Shown here: piece after piece, positions 9,833 through 19,480 of the stretch | Layout of the letters: each line of letters starts with the position of its first letter | Position numbering within the stretch: position 1 is the first letter of the stretch | From: Pararhizobium gei | Lineage (GTDB): Bacteria > Pseudomonadota > Alphaproteobacteria > Rhizobiales > Rhizobiaceae | DNA: 64,000 nucleotides | Assembly (NCBI RefSeq): GCF_029223885.1 | Contig: NZ_CP119409.1 | Coordinates: 3,250,001 to 3,314,000 of the forward strand | Reading direction: 5' to 3' | Translations under genes and position numbers: made by a program | Notes under the pieces: model-generated | The model's input: only the letters and a program-made list of their open reading frames with translations | Databases searched by the model: none | What the model was told of the DNA's origin: nothing

Positions 9833-10528
9833 TTAAACCGTAAGGTGGCGGCGTGCTTCCGGCGTGTCCAGCGTCTCTGCCGGCCCTTGATGCACGATCT
9901 CGCCCCGATCCATGATGTAGACATGGTCTGCAAGCTCGCGGCAGAAGTCAAGATATTGTTCCACCAAGAGAATCGCCATCCCCGTGGAGTCGCGCAGATA
10001 TTGGATCGCCCGGCCAATATCCTTGATGATCGACGGTTGGATGCCCTCGGTCGGCTCGTCGAGCACGAGAATTTTCGGCCGCGTCACCAGCGCCCGGCCG
10101 ATCGCCAGTTGCTGCTGCTGCCCACCGGAGAGATCGCCGCCACGACGCCCCAGCATGGTCTGCAAAATGGGAAACAGACTGAAAATATCGTCGGGAATGA
10201 AACGATCCTTGCGGGCCACCGGCGCGTAGCCCGATTCCAGATTTTCCTTTACCGTCAGAAGCGGAAAAATCTCCCGTCCCTGCGGCACGAAACCGATACC
10301 GTGCTTGGCGCGATTATAGGGCGCCATGCCGTTCAGCTCGGTACCGTTGAAGGTGATGGATCCGGCACTCGGCCCATGCTGGCCGGTGATCGCCCGAAGC
10401 AGGCTGGTCTTGCCGACGCCGTTGCGACCGAGCACACAGGTAATCTTTCCCATGGGTGCCGTAATGGAGACGCCGCGCAATGCCTGGGCAGCGCCATAGT
10501 GGAGATTGATGTTGTCGACGGTCAGCAT
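9833..10528 (-). CDS. urtE: Urea ABC transporter ATP-binding subunit UrtE
   Basis: One of two ATPases of the urea importer. 231 aa. Walker A GRNGVGKT at 34-41, signature [15 protein letters not shown] at about 134-148, and Walker [16 protein letters not shown] are complete, with a switch His in LLVEQ(Y). The GIQPSII stretch after Walker B is characteristic of UrtE rather than LivF. It is separated from urtD by an inverted repeat element of about 130 bases. Confidence 0.95.
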   Translation of the reverse strand: MLTVDNINLHYGAAQALRGVSITAPMGKITCVLGRNGVGKTSLLRAITGQHGPSAGSITFNGTELNGMAPYNRAKHGIGFVPQGREIFPLLTVKENLESGYAPVARKDRFIPDDIFSLFPILQTMLGRRGGDLSGGQQQQLAIGRALVTRPKILVLDEPTEGIQPSIIKDIGRAIQYLRDSTGMAILLVEQYLDFCRELADHVYIMDRGEIVHQGPAETLDTPEARRHLTV

Positions 10529-10557
10529 GGGGCACCTTTACTTTTTGAGGAGGCCTT

Positions 10558-10687
10558 ACCCCCCTCTGTCGGCGACGCCGACATCTCCCCCACAAGGGGG
10601 GAGATCACAACGAGCTTTTGAGCAAATAAGGGAAAAGGCCAATCTCCCCCCTTGTGGGGGAGATGTCGCGAAGCGACAGAGGGGGGT
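10558..10687. repeat. Inverted pair of a ~47-bp palindromic repeat (RIME-like)
   Basis: Two arms, 10558-10605 and 10642-10687, are reverse complements over almost their whole length, differing only in the inner short loop. Each arm itself holds a nested hairpin (ATCTCCCCC / GGGGGAGAT) and a small GTCG-CGAC stem. The composition and position match the rhizobial intergenic mosaic elements (RIME). It lies between urtD and urtE, where the transcript would fold into a long stem. Confidence 0.8.
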
Positions 10688-10732
10688 GCCGCCACGGGCA
10701 TCATCGTCAATGACAGAACAACTGACCTCATC

Positions 10733-11485
10733 TCACCGCCCCAGATAATTCTCGATCACCTTCGGATCATTGCTGACGAAATCGATCGAACCTTCGGCCA
10801 GCACCGAACCTTCGGCAAGGCACGTCACCTTGACCCCCAGATCACGAATGAAGCCCATGTCGTGCTCGACGACGACGACCGAACGGGTCTTGGCGATTTC
10901 CTTCAGAAGCACGGCCGTCTCGCTGGTCTCGGCATCGGTCATGCCAGCCACCGGCTCGTCGACGAGAAGCAGCTTCGGCTCCTGCGCCAGAAGCATGCCG
11001 ATCTCCAGCCATTGTTTCTGCCCGTGGGAGAGATTGGCGGCGAGATCGTCCTTGCGGGCGGTCATGCGCACCGTCTCCAGAATCTCCTCGATGCGCGCCT
11101 TGTCAGCGGGTGTGAGACGATAGAACAGGGTCGAAAACACACCACGCTTCCGGTTCAGCGCCAGCTCGATATTGTCCCAGACCGTGTGGCTCTCGAACAC
11201 CGTCGGCTTCTGGAACTTGCGGCCAATGCCGAGCTGGGCGATATCGGCTTCGTCTTTCTTCGTCAGATCGATATCGCCGTTGAAGAAGACCTTGCCGCTA
11301 TCTGGCCGGGTCTTGCCGGTGATGATATCCATCATCGTCGTCTTCCCGGCACCGTTCGGGCCGATAATCGCGCGCAGCTCTCCCGGCTCGACAACGAAGG
11401 ACAGGGAATTCAGTGCCCTGAAGCCGTCGAAGGACACGGAAACACCGTCGAGATACAGCAGGCTATTGGAAGTTTTTGCATCCAT
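10733..11485 (-). CDS. urtD: Urea ABC transporter ATP-binding subunit UrtD
   Basis: Second ATPase of the urea importer, 250 aa. Walker A GPNGAGKT at about 42-49, signature LSHGQKQWLEIGMLL, and Walker B KLLLVDEPVAGMTDAE. The SHGQKQWLEI signature and MTDAET are the usual UrtD marks. Only 5 bases separate it from the urtC stop. Confidence 0.95.
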   Translation of the reverse strand: MDAKTSNSLLYLDGVSVSFDGFRALNSLSFVVEPGELRAIIGPNGAGKTTMMDIITGKTRPDSGKVFFNGDIDLTKKDEADIAQLGIGRKFQKPTVFESHTVWDNIELALNRKRGVFSTLFYRLTPADKARIEEILETVRMTARKDDLAANLSHGQKQWLEIGMLLAQEPKLLLVDEPVAGMTDAETSETAVLLKEIAKTRSVVVVEHDMGFIRDLGVKVTCLAEGSVLAEGSIDFVSNDPKVIENYLGR

Positions 11486-11490
11486 CGATC

Positions 11491-12684
11491 TTACTCCGCA
11501 GCCTGGGGTTCGAGGGAAGGCATCGGACCTTCAGCCTTTGCTGCGGCCTTGTCCTGATAGGCTTTTTCAACGGCATCCGCTTTCTTCTGTTCCCTGCGGG
11601 AAGACATGAACTGCTGGACCGTGCCGACCACACCCTTCGGCAGGAACAGCGTCGTGGCGACGAACAGGGCGCCCAGCGCAAAGAGCCAGAATTCCGGGAA
11701 GGCGGCAGTGAAGATGCTCTTCCCGAAATTGACGAGGATGGCGCCGATGATCGGTCCGATCAGGGTGCCGCGCCCACCCACTGCCGTCCAGATGACGACT
11801 TCGATCGAGTTTGCCGGCGCAAACTCACCAGGATTGATGATGCCGACCTGCGGCACGTAAAGGGCGCCGGCAACGCCCGCCATCATGGCCGAAACCGTGA
11901 AGATGAAGAGCTTCATGTTCTCCACCCGATAACCGAGGAAGCGGGTGCGGCTTTCGGCATCGCGGACCCCGACCAGCACCTTGCCGTATTTCGAGCGGAC
12001 GATGGCGGAGCTGAGGATGAGCGCCAGCGCCAGCGCCGTAGCCGTTGCGGCAAACAGCGCCGCACGGGTTCCGCCGGCCTGCACGTTGAAGCCGAGGATT
12101 TCCTTGAAATCGGTCAGACCGTTATTGCCGCCGAAGCCCATCTCGTTGCGGAAAAACGCGAGAAGCAGGGCATAGGTCATCGCCTGGGTAATGATCGACA
12201 GATAAACGCCGGTGACACGCGAGCGGAAGGCGAGCCATCCAAAGACGAAGGCGAGCAGGCCGGGCACCAGCAGAACCATCAGCGCGGCAAATGCGAAGTG
12301 ATTGAAACCGTACCAGTACCAGGGCAGTTCGTTCCAGTTGAGAAAGACCATGAAATCCGGCAGCAGCGGATTGGCGTAAACGCCGCGGTCGCCGATCTGG
12401 CGCATGAGATACATGCCCATGGCGTAGCCGCCGAGCGCGAAGAAGGCGCCGTGGCCCAGGGAAAGAATGCCGCAATAGCCCCAGACAAGATCAAGCGCCA
12501 GCGCCAGCAGTGCATAGCAGAGATATTTGCCGAGCAGCGGCACCAGATGTCCCGGCACATGGAAGAAAGTGTCGGCCGGAATGAGCAGGTTCGACAGTGG
12601 AACGAAGACTGCGGCAATGAGGATGATGAAGACTGCCCAGAGCGTCTTCTTCTCGTGCCGGCTGAACAGCATTTGCGAAATCAT
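11491..12684 (-). CDS. urtC: Urea ABC transporter permease UrtC
   Basis: 397-aa LivM-type membrane subunit with about 8-10 helices. It contains the conserved CYALLALALDLVWGYCGILSLGHGAFF segment and the coupling-helix region VGVRDAESRTRFLGY, both typical of UrtC. The open frame extends further upstream inside urtB; the ATG at 12684 is chosen because it overlaps the urtB stop in an ATGA, the standard coupling arrangement. The C-terminus is a charged soluble tail rich in Lys and Ala. Confidence 0.95.
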   Translation of the reverse strand: MISQMLFSRHEKKTLWAVFIILIAAVFVPLSNLLIPADTFFHVPGHLVPLLGKYLCYALLALALDLVWGYCGILSLGHGAFFALGGYAMGMYLMRQIGDRGVYANPLLPDFMVFLNWNELPWYWYGFNHFAFAALMVLLVPGLLAFVFGWLAFRSRVTGVYLSIITQAMTYALLLAFFRNEMGFGGNNGLTDFKEILGFNVQAGGTRAALFAATATALALALILSSAIVRSKYGKVLVGVRDAESRTRFLGYRVENMKLFIFTVSAMMAGVAGALYVPQVGIINPGEFAPANSIEVVIWTAVGGRGTLIGPIIGAILVNFGKSIFTAAFPEFWLFALGALFVATTLFLPKGVVGTVQQFMSSRREQKKADAVEKAYQDKAAAKAEGPMPSLEPQAAE

Positions 12685-14288
12685 TGTTCGATCGCCCTTC
12701 CCTTGAGCGCGAACAGGCCGCGTGGCCGCCGCTGGATGAACAGGATGATGAGGATGAGGATGAGGATTTTGCCGAGCACCGCGCCGGCATAGGGCTCCAG
12801 GAACTTGTTGGCGATGCCGAGCGTCAGGGCGCCCACGAGCGTGCCCCAGAGATTGCCGACGCCGCCGAAAACCACGACCATGAAGCTGTCGATGATGTAG
12901 TTCTGGCCGAGATTGGGCGAGACATTGTCGATCTGGCTGAGTGCCACGCCGGCAATGCCGGCAATGCCCGAGCCGAGGCCGAAGGTCAACGCATCCACCC
13001 AGGGTGTGCGGATGCCCATGGAGGAGGCCATGCGCCGGTTCTGGGTGACGGCGCGCATCTGCAGGCCGAATTTCGAGCGCTTCAGAAGAAGCAACAGCGC
13101 CACGAAGACGGCCATCGAAAAGACGATGATCCACATGCGGTTATAGGTGATGGCAAGGCCGCCGAATTCGAAAGCGCCGGACATCCAGCTCGGATTGTCG
13201 ACCTGGCGGTTGGTCGGGCCGAAGATCGTGCGGATCGCCTGCTGCAGGATCAGCGAAATGCCCCATGTCGCAAGCAGCGTCTCCAGCGGCCGGCCGTAGA
13301 GCCAGCGGATGACGCTGCGCTCGATCCCGACGCCGACGAGGCCAGTAAACAGGAAGGCGGCGGGCACGGCGAAAGCCAGCGAATAGGTGGCGAGTTCAGG
13401 AGAAATCGCGCTCAGCGACTGCTGTACCACATAGGTCGTATAGGCACCGAGCATGACCATTTCGCCATGCGCCATATTGATGATGCCCATGACGCCGAAG
13501 GTGATCGCAAGACCGATGGCGGCAAGGAGAAGAACAGAGCCGAGCGACAGGCCGTACCAGATGTTCTGCGCCACATCCCAAAGGGCGAGACTGCCCTGGA
13601 TCGCGCTCATATGCTTTTCGATGGCAGGCTTCAGGTCATCCGGAGCGGTGCTGAGAGCCATGCTCAGGATCGTCAGCGCATCGCGGTTTCCGCGGGCGGC
13701 GATCATCTCGATGGCGGCACTCTTTTCCTCGACACTGGCATCGGTCTTCAGCAGGATGACGGCGCGCGCCGCCTCCATTGTGGTCTTGATCTCGGCGTCT
13801 TTTTCCTGCGCCAGGGCTGAATTCAGCAATTCCAGATTGTCGGGGTTTGCATCCTTGAGAAGGTCACGCGACGCAGCCAAACGGGCCGCCCTGTCCGGGC
13901 TCAAGAGCGTCAGTTGGCTGAGGGCGGCGCCGATTGCACCGCGCAATCCGTTGTTCAGGCGGATCTTGGCAAGGTTGCCGGGAGCGTCCGCGACCGGCGC
14001 GCCGGTGAGGACGTCGACATAGGTTCCGGCATCGGCGCCTTCGAGATAGACTTTACCGCCGGTTTTCGGGGCGTAGAGTTTACCGTCGCTGAGATTTTGC
14101 AGGATTTCGCCAACCTTGGGATCACCGGAAGCGGCAAGCGACTTGACCGCCTCTATTTTCTGCGGAAAACCGCCGATACCCAGCGCATTGACATAGGACC
14201 GAATGGTTTCCTGCGCATGCAGGCCGGTGGCCAAACAACTAAGCAGCAGGCAGGTAGCGACAAGAAAGGTCTGGATGGCGCGATACAT
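12681..14288 (-). CDS. urtB: Urea ABC transporter permease UrtB
   Basis: 535-aa LivH-type permease of the urea importer. It has a signal peptide (LVATCLLLSCLATGLHAQ), then a periplasmic helical region of about 230 residues characteristic of UrtB, then the membrane part with IGLAITFGVMGIINMAHGEMVMLGAYTTY and VVFGGVGNLWGTLVGA. The frame is open to 14408, but the ATG at 14288 gives the expected secretion signal. It begins about 290 bases after urtA, with a hairpin between them. Confidence 0.94.
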   Translation of the reverse strand: MYRAIQTFLVATCLLLSCLATGLHAQETIRSYVNALGIGGFPQKIEAVKSLAASGDPKVGEILQNLSDGKLYAPKTGGKVYLEGADAGTYVDVLTGAPVADAPGNLAKIRLNNGLRGAIGAALSQLTLLSPDRAARLAASRDLLKDANPDNLELLNSALAQEKDAEIKTTMEAARAVILLKTDASVEEKSAAIEMIAARGNRDALTILSMALSTAPDDLKPAIEKHMSAIQGSLALWDVAQNIWYGLSLGSVLLLAAIGLAITFGVMGIINMAHGEMVMLGAYTTYVVQQSLSAISPELATYSLAFAVPAAFLFTGLVGVGIERSVIRWLYGRPLETLLATWGISLILQQAIRTIFGPTNRQVDNPSWMSGAFEFGGLAITYNRMWIIVFSMAVFVALLLLLKRSKFGLQMRAVTQNRRMASSMGIRTPWVDALTFGLGSGIAGIAGVALSQIDNVSPNLGQNYIIDSFMVVVFGGVGNLWGTLVGALTLGIANKFLEPYAGAVLGKILILILIILFIQRRPRGLFALKGRAIEQ

Positions 14289-14580
14289 GGCTCGTCTTGT
14301 TCCGTTCGCTGGCGCTTTGATCTCGAATGGCGCGTTTCCCGCCACTGCATGCATAAAGTTTCCGCAACGGGCTCGCATGATCCCCGGCTTTTCAGGGTAA
14401 AGGCGCAAAATCCTTGGACCCCGTGCATAGACAAGCAGAAAACGTGCCAGACGCTGGCGTGCGGGGAGAGGTCTCCATCCGGACGAAAACCCGGACGGAG
14501 ATTGATGATGAGAATAACGACGTGATCAAATATTGCAGGAAGCGGCGGGGCCGCTTCCTAATATACTGGCCTTGATAAAA
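14289..14580. other. urtA-urtB intergenic region
   Basis: 292 bases without a supported gene. It contains the hairpin listed separately at 14537-14559 near the urtA end. The rest shows no clear promoter motif or further repeat. Confidence 0.6.
14537..14559 (-). terminator. Attenuating hairpin after urtA
   Basis: A perfect 10-bp stem (14537-14546 / 14550-14559) with a GGG loop lies about 20 bases below the urtA stop. The following minus-strand bases are AT-rich but lack a solid T run. It would stabilise the urtA end or partly terminate, giving more binding protein than permease. Confidence 0.65.
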
Positions 14581-15870
14581 TCAGGAGCCTTTGCCACCGC
14601 ATTTGCCGGTGGCAACGTTGAAGTTGCCGCAGGACATCGGCTTGCGCCAATCGGAGATCAGATCCTTAGAGTCCGGCAGATAGTCGGACCATTCGTCACC
14701 GACCACGGCCGGTGTTTCCTGAACGATCTCGAACTGGCCGTCGGCCTGGATCTCTCCGATCAGGACAGGCTTGGTGATGTGGTGGTTCGGCATGACGGTG
14801 GAATAGCCGCCCGAAAGGTTCGGGACGGATGTGCCGATGATCGTGTCGAGAACGACGTCGGTATCCGTCGTCCCGGCAGCTTCGACAGCCTTGACCCAGG
14901 CGGAAAAGCCGATATAGGCGGCTTCCATCGGGTCGTTGGTCACGCGCTTGTCGTTCTTGGTGAACGTCTGCCACTGCTTGATGAACTCGGCATTGACGGG
15001 CGCATCGACGGACTGGAAGTAGTTCCAGGCAGCCAGATGACCAACGAGCGGCTTGGTGTCGAGACCGGCCAGCTCTTCTTCACCGACCGAGAAGGCGACG
15101 ACGGGAATGTCTGTTGCCTTGATGCCCTGGTTGCCCAGTTCCTTGTAGAACGGCACGTTGGCGTCGCCGTTGATCGTCGAAACGACGGCGGTCTTCTTGC
15201 CGGCCGATCCGAATTCCTTGATCTTGGCAACTTCCGTCTGCCAGTCGGAGAAGCCGAACGGCGTGTAGTTGATGAGGATGTCTTCCTTCGCGATGCCCTT
15301 CGAGATCAGATAGGCTTCAAGGATCTTGTTGGTCGTGCGCGGATAGACATAGTCGGTGCCTTCGAGCACGAAGCGCTCGACGCCTTCCGTGGCCATCAGG
15401 TAATCGACGGCCGGGATCGCCTGCTGGTTCGGCGCGGCACCCGTGTAGAAGATGTTGCGCGAGGATTCTTCACCCTCGTACTGGACCGGGTAGAACAGAA
15501 TCGAGTTCAGCTCTTCGAAAACCGGCAGAACCGACTTGCGCGACGACGAGGTCCAGCAACCGAATACGGCCGAAACCTTGTTGACCGAAATCAGCTCGCG
15601 GGCCTTTTCGGCAAACAGCGGCCAGTCGGACGCCGGATCGACAACGACGGCTTCGAGTTTCTTGCCGAGAAGGCCGCCCTTCTTGTTCTGCTCTTCGATG
15701 AGCATCAGCATGGCGTCCTTGAGCGTCGTCTCGGAAATCGCCATGGTGCCAGACAGCGAGTGAAGAACGCCGACCTTGATCGTGTCTTCCTGAGCAATTG
15801 CAGGGGACATTGCTGTCGCAGCGAGTGCCGCGGCCAGAAATGCGCCCATGACGTGAGATTTGAATTTCAT
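14581..15870 (-). CDS. urtA: Urea ABC transporter substrate-binding protein UrtA
   Basis: Periplasmic urea receptor, 429 aa. Signal peptide residues 1-26 (MKFKSHVMGAFLAAALAATA..AIAQ). The mature protein opens with IKVGVLHSLSGTMAISETTLKDA and contains FGCWTSSSRKSVLPVFEE, NILFYPVQYEG-like and PNQQAIPAVDYL segments characteristic of UrtA and its amide-binding relative FmdD. The linked urease genes favour urea. First gene of the minus-strand urt-ure unit, divergent from the sensor kinase. Confidence 0.95.
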   Translation of the reverse strand: MKFKSHVMGAFLAAALAATAMSPAIAQEDTIKVGVLHSLSGTMAISETTLKDAMLMLIEEQNKKGGLLGKKLEAVVVDPASDWPLFAEKARELISVNKVSAVFGCWTSSSRKSVLPVFEELNSILFYPVQYEGEESSRNIFYTGAAPNQQAIPAVDYLMATEGVERFVLEGTDYVYPRTTNKILEAYLISKGIAKEDILINYTPFGFSDWQTEVAKIKEFGSAGKKTAVVSTINGDANVPFYKELGNQGIKATDIPVVAFSVGEEELAGLDTKPLVGHLAAWNYFQSVDAPVNAEFIKQWQTFTKNDKRVTNDPMEAAYIGFSAWVKAVEAAGTTDTDVVLDTIIGTSVPNLSGGYSTVMPNHHITKPVLIGEIQADGQFEIVQETPAVVGDEWSDYLPDSKDLISDWRKPMSCGNFNVATGKCGGKGS

Positions 15871-15948
15871 TGTGAACCCCTCTAGTTCTCTAACGACGGC
15901 GTCTTGGGAGACCTTTAACCGTTCGTAAACAGACTATCTGCCGGGGTG

Positions 15949-15977
15949 CAGGAATCCTGTATACGTCAATTGACGTA
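15949..15977. promoter_or_regulatory. Palindromic operator candidate between urtA and the sensor kinase gene
   Basis: Positions 15962-15977 form a perfect 16-bp palindrome (TACGTCAATTGACGTA). Just before it, 15949-15959 is a second short symmetric site (CAGGA-A-TCCTG). They sit 79-107 bases upstream of urtA and 117-145 bases upstream of the kinase gene, so one dimeric regulator could control both directions. The LuxR-type regulator encoded at 19473-20399 is the obvious candidate; binding is inference. Confidence 0.55.
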
Positions 15978-16093
15978 GATGCCGGGGCGAAGTGTGCAAT
16001 GCAGCGTATTAAGCGGCCGGATCTTCTGTGCTACCTGTCAGTCACGGCGGACGAAACACGCTCAAGGCCGCAGCAAGGAACCCAGCTTAACCG

Positions 16094-19000
16094 ATGACAG
16101 CACGCCAGCGCATTATTCCGGTCCGGCGCGAATATAACCGTTGGGTGGCCAACCAGACGCTGGAAGACTATGCGCTGCGTTTTACGGCCAAGAGCGCCCG
16201 GCAATTTTCCTCCCAGCGCATCTCGCAAACCGCTATCGGTGCGATCTCGTTCCTGGCGCTGGAGGCGATCGGCGGCGCCATCACCCTTTCCTATGGCACG
16301 ACGAACGCCGTCATCGCCATACTGGTCGCCAGCCTCGTCATGCTTGGCGTCGGCATTCCCATCAGCCGCTACGCCATCCGCCACGGCGTCGATATCGATC
16401 TTCTGACGCGCGGCGCGAGCTTCGGCTATATCGGCTCGACCATCACCTCGCTGATCTACGCATCGTTTACCTTCATGCTCTTTGCCATCGAGGCCTCGAT
16501 CATGTCGGCGGCGTTGGAACTGGCACTCGGCATTCCGCTCTGGGTGGGCTACATCATCAGCGCGGTCATGGTGATCCCGCTTGTCACGCACGGCGTGCGG
16601 CTGATCAGCAAGTTCCAACTGATCACGCAGCCCTTCTGGATCATCCTCAACATCGCGCCCTTCATCTTCATCGCGCTGGCAGACTGGGAGAAGTTCGACC
16701 TCTGGCTGGCCTTTGCCGGGTCGGAAAACCCGGCTGGCGCTCCGGGTTCGTTGGCACCCTTTTCCCTTGCGGAATTCGGCGCGGCTTCGGCCGTCATTCT
16801 GGCGCTGATGGCGCAGATCGGTGAACAGGTCGATTTTCTGCGCTTCCTGCCGCCGGAGGGCCAGCAAAAGCTGCACCACCGGATCGCGATTTTTCTGGCA
16901 GGTTCCGGCTGGGTGATCGTCGGCGCGCCAAAACTACTTGCAGGCTCGTTTCTCGTTGTCCTGTGTCTCAGCGCCGGGGTTCCCGTCGAGGACGCCGCCG
17001 ACCCGGCGCATATGTATCTGACCGCCTTCGGCTACATGATCCCCTGGCACGATGCGGCCCTTCTGCTGATGGCGGCCTTCGTCGTGGTGTCGCAGTTGAA
17101 GATCAACGTGATGAACGCCTATGCCGGTTCGCTCGCCTGGTCGAACTTCTTTTCCCGACTCACCCATAGCCACCCCGGACGCGTCGTCTGGCTGATGTTC
17201 AACGTGGCAATCGCGCTTCTCCTGATGGAACTCGGCATCTACAAGCTGCTGGAGGAAACCCTCGGCATTTTCTCGATCATTGCGATGTCGTGGCTCTGCA
17301 CCATCTCGGCCGACCTGTTCATCAACAAACCGCTGGGACTTGCGCCGCCGAATATCGAGTTCAAGCGCGCTCATCTTTACGATATCAATCCCGTCGGCGT
17401 CGGCTCCATGGCGCTGTCTGCCGTCGTTGCGCTCACCGCGCATTTCGGCGTCCTCGGCGCGATGGCAGCGTCCATGGCGCCCTATATCGCGCTGGTCACA
17501 GCCTTCATCGCCTCGCCCGCCATCGCCTTCGCCACGAAAGGCAAATATTATCTCGCCCGCAAGCCGCGCCAGAGCTGGAAGAAGCTCTCGACCGTCACCT
17601 GCTCGATCTGCGAACATCCGTTCGAACCGGAAGACATGGCCTGGTGCCCGGCCTATTCCGCGCCGATCTGCTCGCTCTGCTGCTCTCTCGACAGCCGCTG
17701 TCACGACATGTGCAAGCCGCATGCGCGCTTCAATGCGCAGGTCGCCGTGGTCGCCAAGACATTGTTGCCCCAGAAGGTCACCGAGACGCTATCCTCCCGG
17801 CTTGGCCGTTACGGTATTGCCGTGGTTCTTTCCATTGCCTGCATCGGCGCTATTCTTGCGATGATAGCGCACCAGACCGGCACGGCATCGCCGGAAACGG
17901 CATCGGTCATCAACCGGACGGTGGGTGTCGTCTTCTTCGTCTTTGCGGTCGTGACTGGCGTCGTCTGCTGGTTCTATGTGCTCGCCCATGACAGCCGGCT
18001 CGTCGCGGAAGAGGAATCCTCGCGCCAGAACACGCTGCTGCTCAAGGAAATCGCCGCGCACAAGAAGACCGATGCGGCCCTGCAATATGCCAAGGAAACG
18101 GCCGAAGCCGCGAACCGCGCCAAGAGCCGTTATGTCGTCGGCCTCAGCCACGAATTGCGGACCCCGCTGAATGCCGTTCTCGGCTATGCCCAGATTCTTG
18201 AGCGCGACGAGACCATTCCCGCCCCGCGGCAAAGCGCGATCAAGGTCATCAAGCGCAGCGCCGATCATCTGTCCGGCCTGATCGACGGGCTGCTGGATAT
18301 ATCGAAGATCGAGGCCGGGCGGCTGCAGGTCTATTCCAACGAGATCCATATCCAGGATTTCCTCGACCAGATTACGGACATGTTTCGCCCGCAGGCGCAG
18401 GCCAAGGGGCTGGTTTTCCATCACGAACGCGCCAGCGCCCTGCCCCAGTATGTCCGCACGGACGAGAAACGGCTGCGCCAGATCCTCGTCAACCTGCTGT
18501 CCAACGCGATCAAATTCACCGATGCCGGCACAGTCCGCTTTGATGTCGCCTATCGAAGCCAGGTCGCCACCTTCACCGTTTCCGATACCGGCCGCGGGAT
18601 TTCGCAGGCCGACCTGCCACGCATCTTCGAGCCTTTCCAGCGCGGCGAGGCCGAGCATATCCGGCCGATGCCGGGTCTTGGGCTGGGGCTGACCATCACC
18701 CGGCTTCTCACCCAGACGCTCGGCGGCGACATTGCCGTGGACAGCGAGCGTGACAAAGGCTCAACCTTCCGCGTCCGGCTGATGCTGTCGGCCATCAGCC
18801 GCCCGACCGCCACGCTGCCGTCGGTGCGCAAGATCGCCGGCTATGCCGGTCCGCGCCGAACCATCGTGGCTGTGGATGACAATGAGGATCATCGTGATCT
18901 CATGCGGGAAGTTCTCATGCCTCTCGATTTTGTCGTGCTGACGGCAGCCAGCGGTACGGAATGCCTGACGTTGATCGAGGGCATCCAGCCGGATCTGTTC

Positions 19001-19480
19001 CTGATCGACATCTCCATGCCCGGAATGAACGGCTGGCAGCTGGTCGCCCGACTGCGCGATCACGCACAGACGGCGCCGATCATCATGCTTTCGGCCAATA
19101 TCGGCGACGGGACCGCTGCCAACGGCCAAACAGGCCACAATGACACGCTTGCCAAGCCCTTCGATATCCGCCAGTTGCTGGACAAGCTGGCAGTGCAGCT
19201 GGCCCTCGAATGGGTCTATGGAGATACGGTCTCCCAACCGAAGGCGCGACCGGCAGGCATTGTGAAATCGCCCGGTGCAGACCATGTAGAGGAACTGATC
19301 AGGCTCGGTGAAATCGGCTATGTCCGCGGTATAGAGGCCAAACTCGCCGATCTCGCAAGAGCCGAGGAAAACCAGCCCTTCGCTGAGGCGGTTAGAACCT
19401 ATGTCCAGGCTTTCGACCTTGCCGGCTATGCCAACTTCCTGCAAAACATCAACAGGCAAGGGAGACCCGCAGGTGAGTGA
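16094..19480 (+). CDS. NCS1-permease-like sensor fused to hybrid histidine kinase and receiver
   Basis: 1128-aa chimera. Residues about 25-480 are a multi-helix domain resembling NCS1 nucleobase/allantoin permeases. Residues 503-540 hold a cysteine cluster (C503, C506, C518, C526, C529, C530, C536, C540) that looks like a zinc site. Two further helices lie at about 573-592 and 609-630. A HisKA domain follows with the phospho-acceptor His at 686 (GLSHELRTPLN), then a HATPase with N-box LLSNAIKF, DTGRGIS and GLGLGLT. A receiver spans about 923-1030 with D972, and a helical tail ends the protein. The gene is divergent from urtA and overlaps the response regulator by 8 bases. By analogy with CbrA and CrbS (SLC5-kinases) the permease part probably senses substrate. 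Ligand is unknown; urea or a purine-derived compound is inferred from context. Confidence 0.9.
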   Translation: MTARQRIIPVRREYNRWVANQTLEDYALRFTAKSARQFSSQRISQTAIGAISFLALEAIGGAITLSYGTTNAVIAILVASLVMLGVGIPISRYAIRHGVDIDLLTRGASFGYIGSTITSLIYASFTFMLFAIEASIMSAALELALGIPLWVGYIISAVMVIPLVTHGVRLISKFQLITQPFWIILNIAPFIFIALADWEKFDLWLAFAGSENPAGAPGSLAPFSLAEFGAASAVILALMAQIGEQVDFLRFLPPEGQQKLHHRIAIFLAGSGWVIVGAPKLLAGSFLVVLCLSAGVPVEDAADPAHMYLTAFGYMIPWHDAALLLMAAFVVVSQLKINVMNAYAGSLAWSNFFSRLTHSHPGRVVWLMFNVAIALLLMELGIYKLLEETLGIFSIIAMSWLCTISADLFINKPLGLAPPNIEFKRAHLYDINPVGVGSMALSAVVALTAHFGVLGAMAASMAPYIALVTAFIASPAIAFATKGKYYLARKPRQSWKKLSTVTCSICEHPFEPEDMAWCPAYSAPICSLCCSLDSRCHDMCKPHARFNAQVAVVAKTLLPQKVTETLSSRLGRYGIAVVLSIACIGAILAMIAHQTGTASPETASVINRTVGVVFFVFAVVTGVVCWFYVLAHDSRLVAEEESSRQNTLLLKEIAAHKKTDAALQYAKETAEAANRAKSRYVVGLSHELRTPLNAVLGYAQILERDETIPAPRQSAIKVIKRSADHLSGLIDGLLDISKIEAGRLQVYSNEIHIQDFLDQITDMFRPQAQAKGLVFHHERASALPQYVRTDEKRLRQILVNLLSNAIKFTDAGTVRFDVAYRSQVATFTVSDTGRGISQADLPRIFEPFQRGEAEHIRPMPGLGLGLTITRLLTQTLGGDIAVDSERDKGSTFRVRLMLSAISRPTATLPSVRKIAGYAGPRRTIVAVDDNEDHRDLMREVLMPLDFVVLTAASGTECLTLIEGIQPDLFLIDISMPGMNGWQLVARLRDHAQTAPIIMLSANIGDGTAANGQTGHNDTLAKPFDIRQLLDKLAVQLALEWVYGDTVSQPKARPAGIVKSPGADHVEELIRLGEIGYVRGIEAKLADLARAEENQPFAEAVRTYVQAFDLAGYANFLQNINRQGRPAGE

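Noticed and set aside
14533..15885. 450-codon open frame opposite urtA
   Set aside because: No start signal or recognisable domain; urtA on the other strand has full family motifs and a signal peptide.
15871..16093. Sigma-54 promoter for urtA
   Set aside because: No TGGCAC-N5-TTGCA-like element could be found on the minus strand in this gap.
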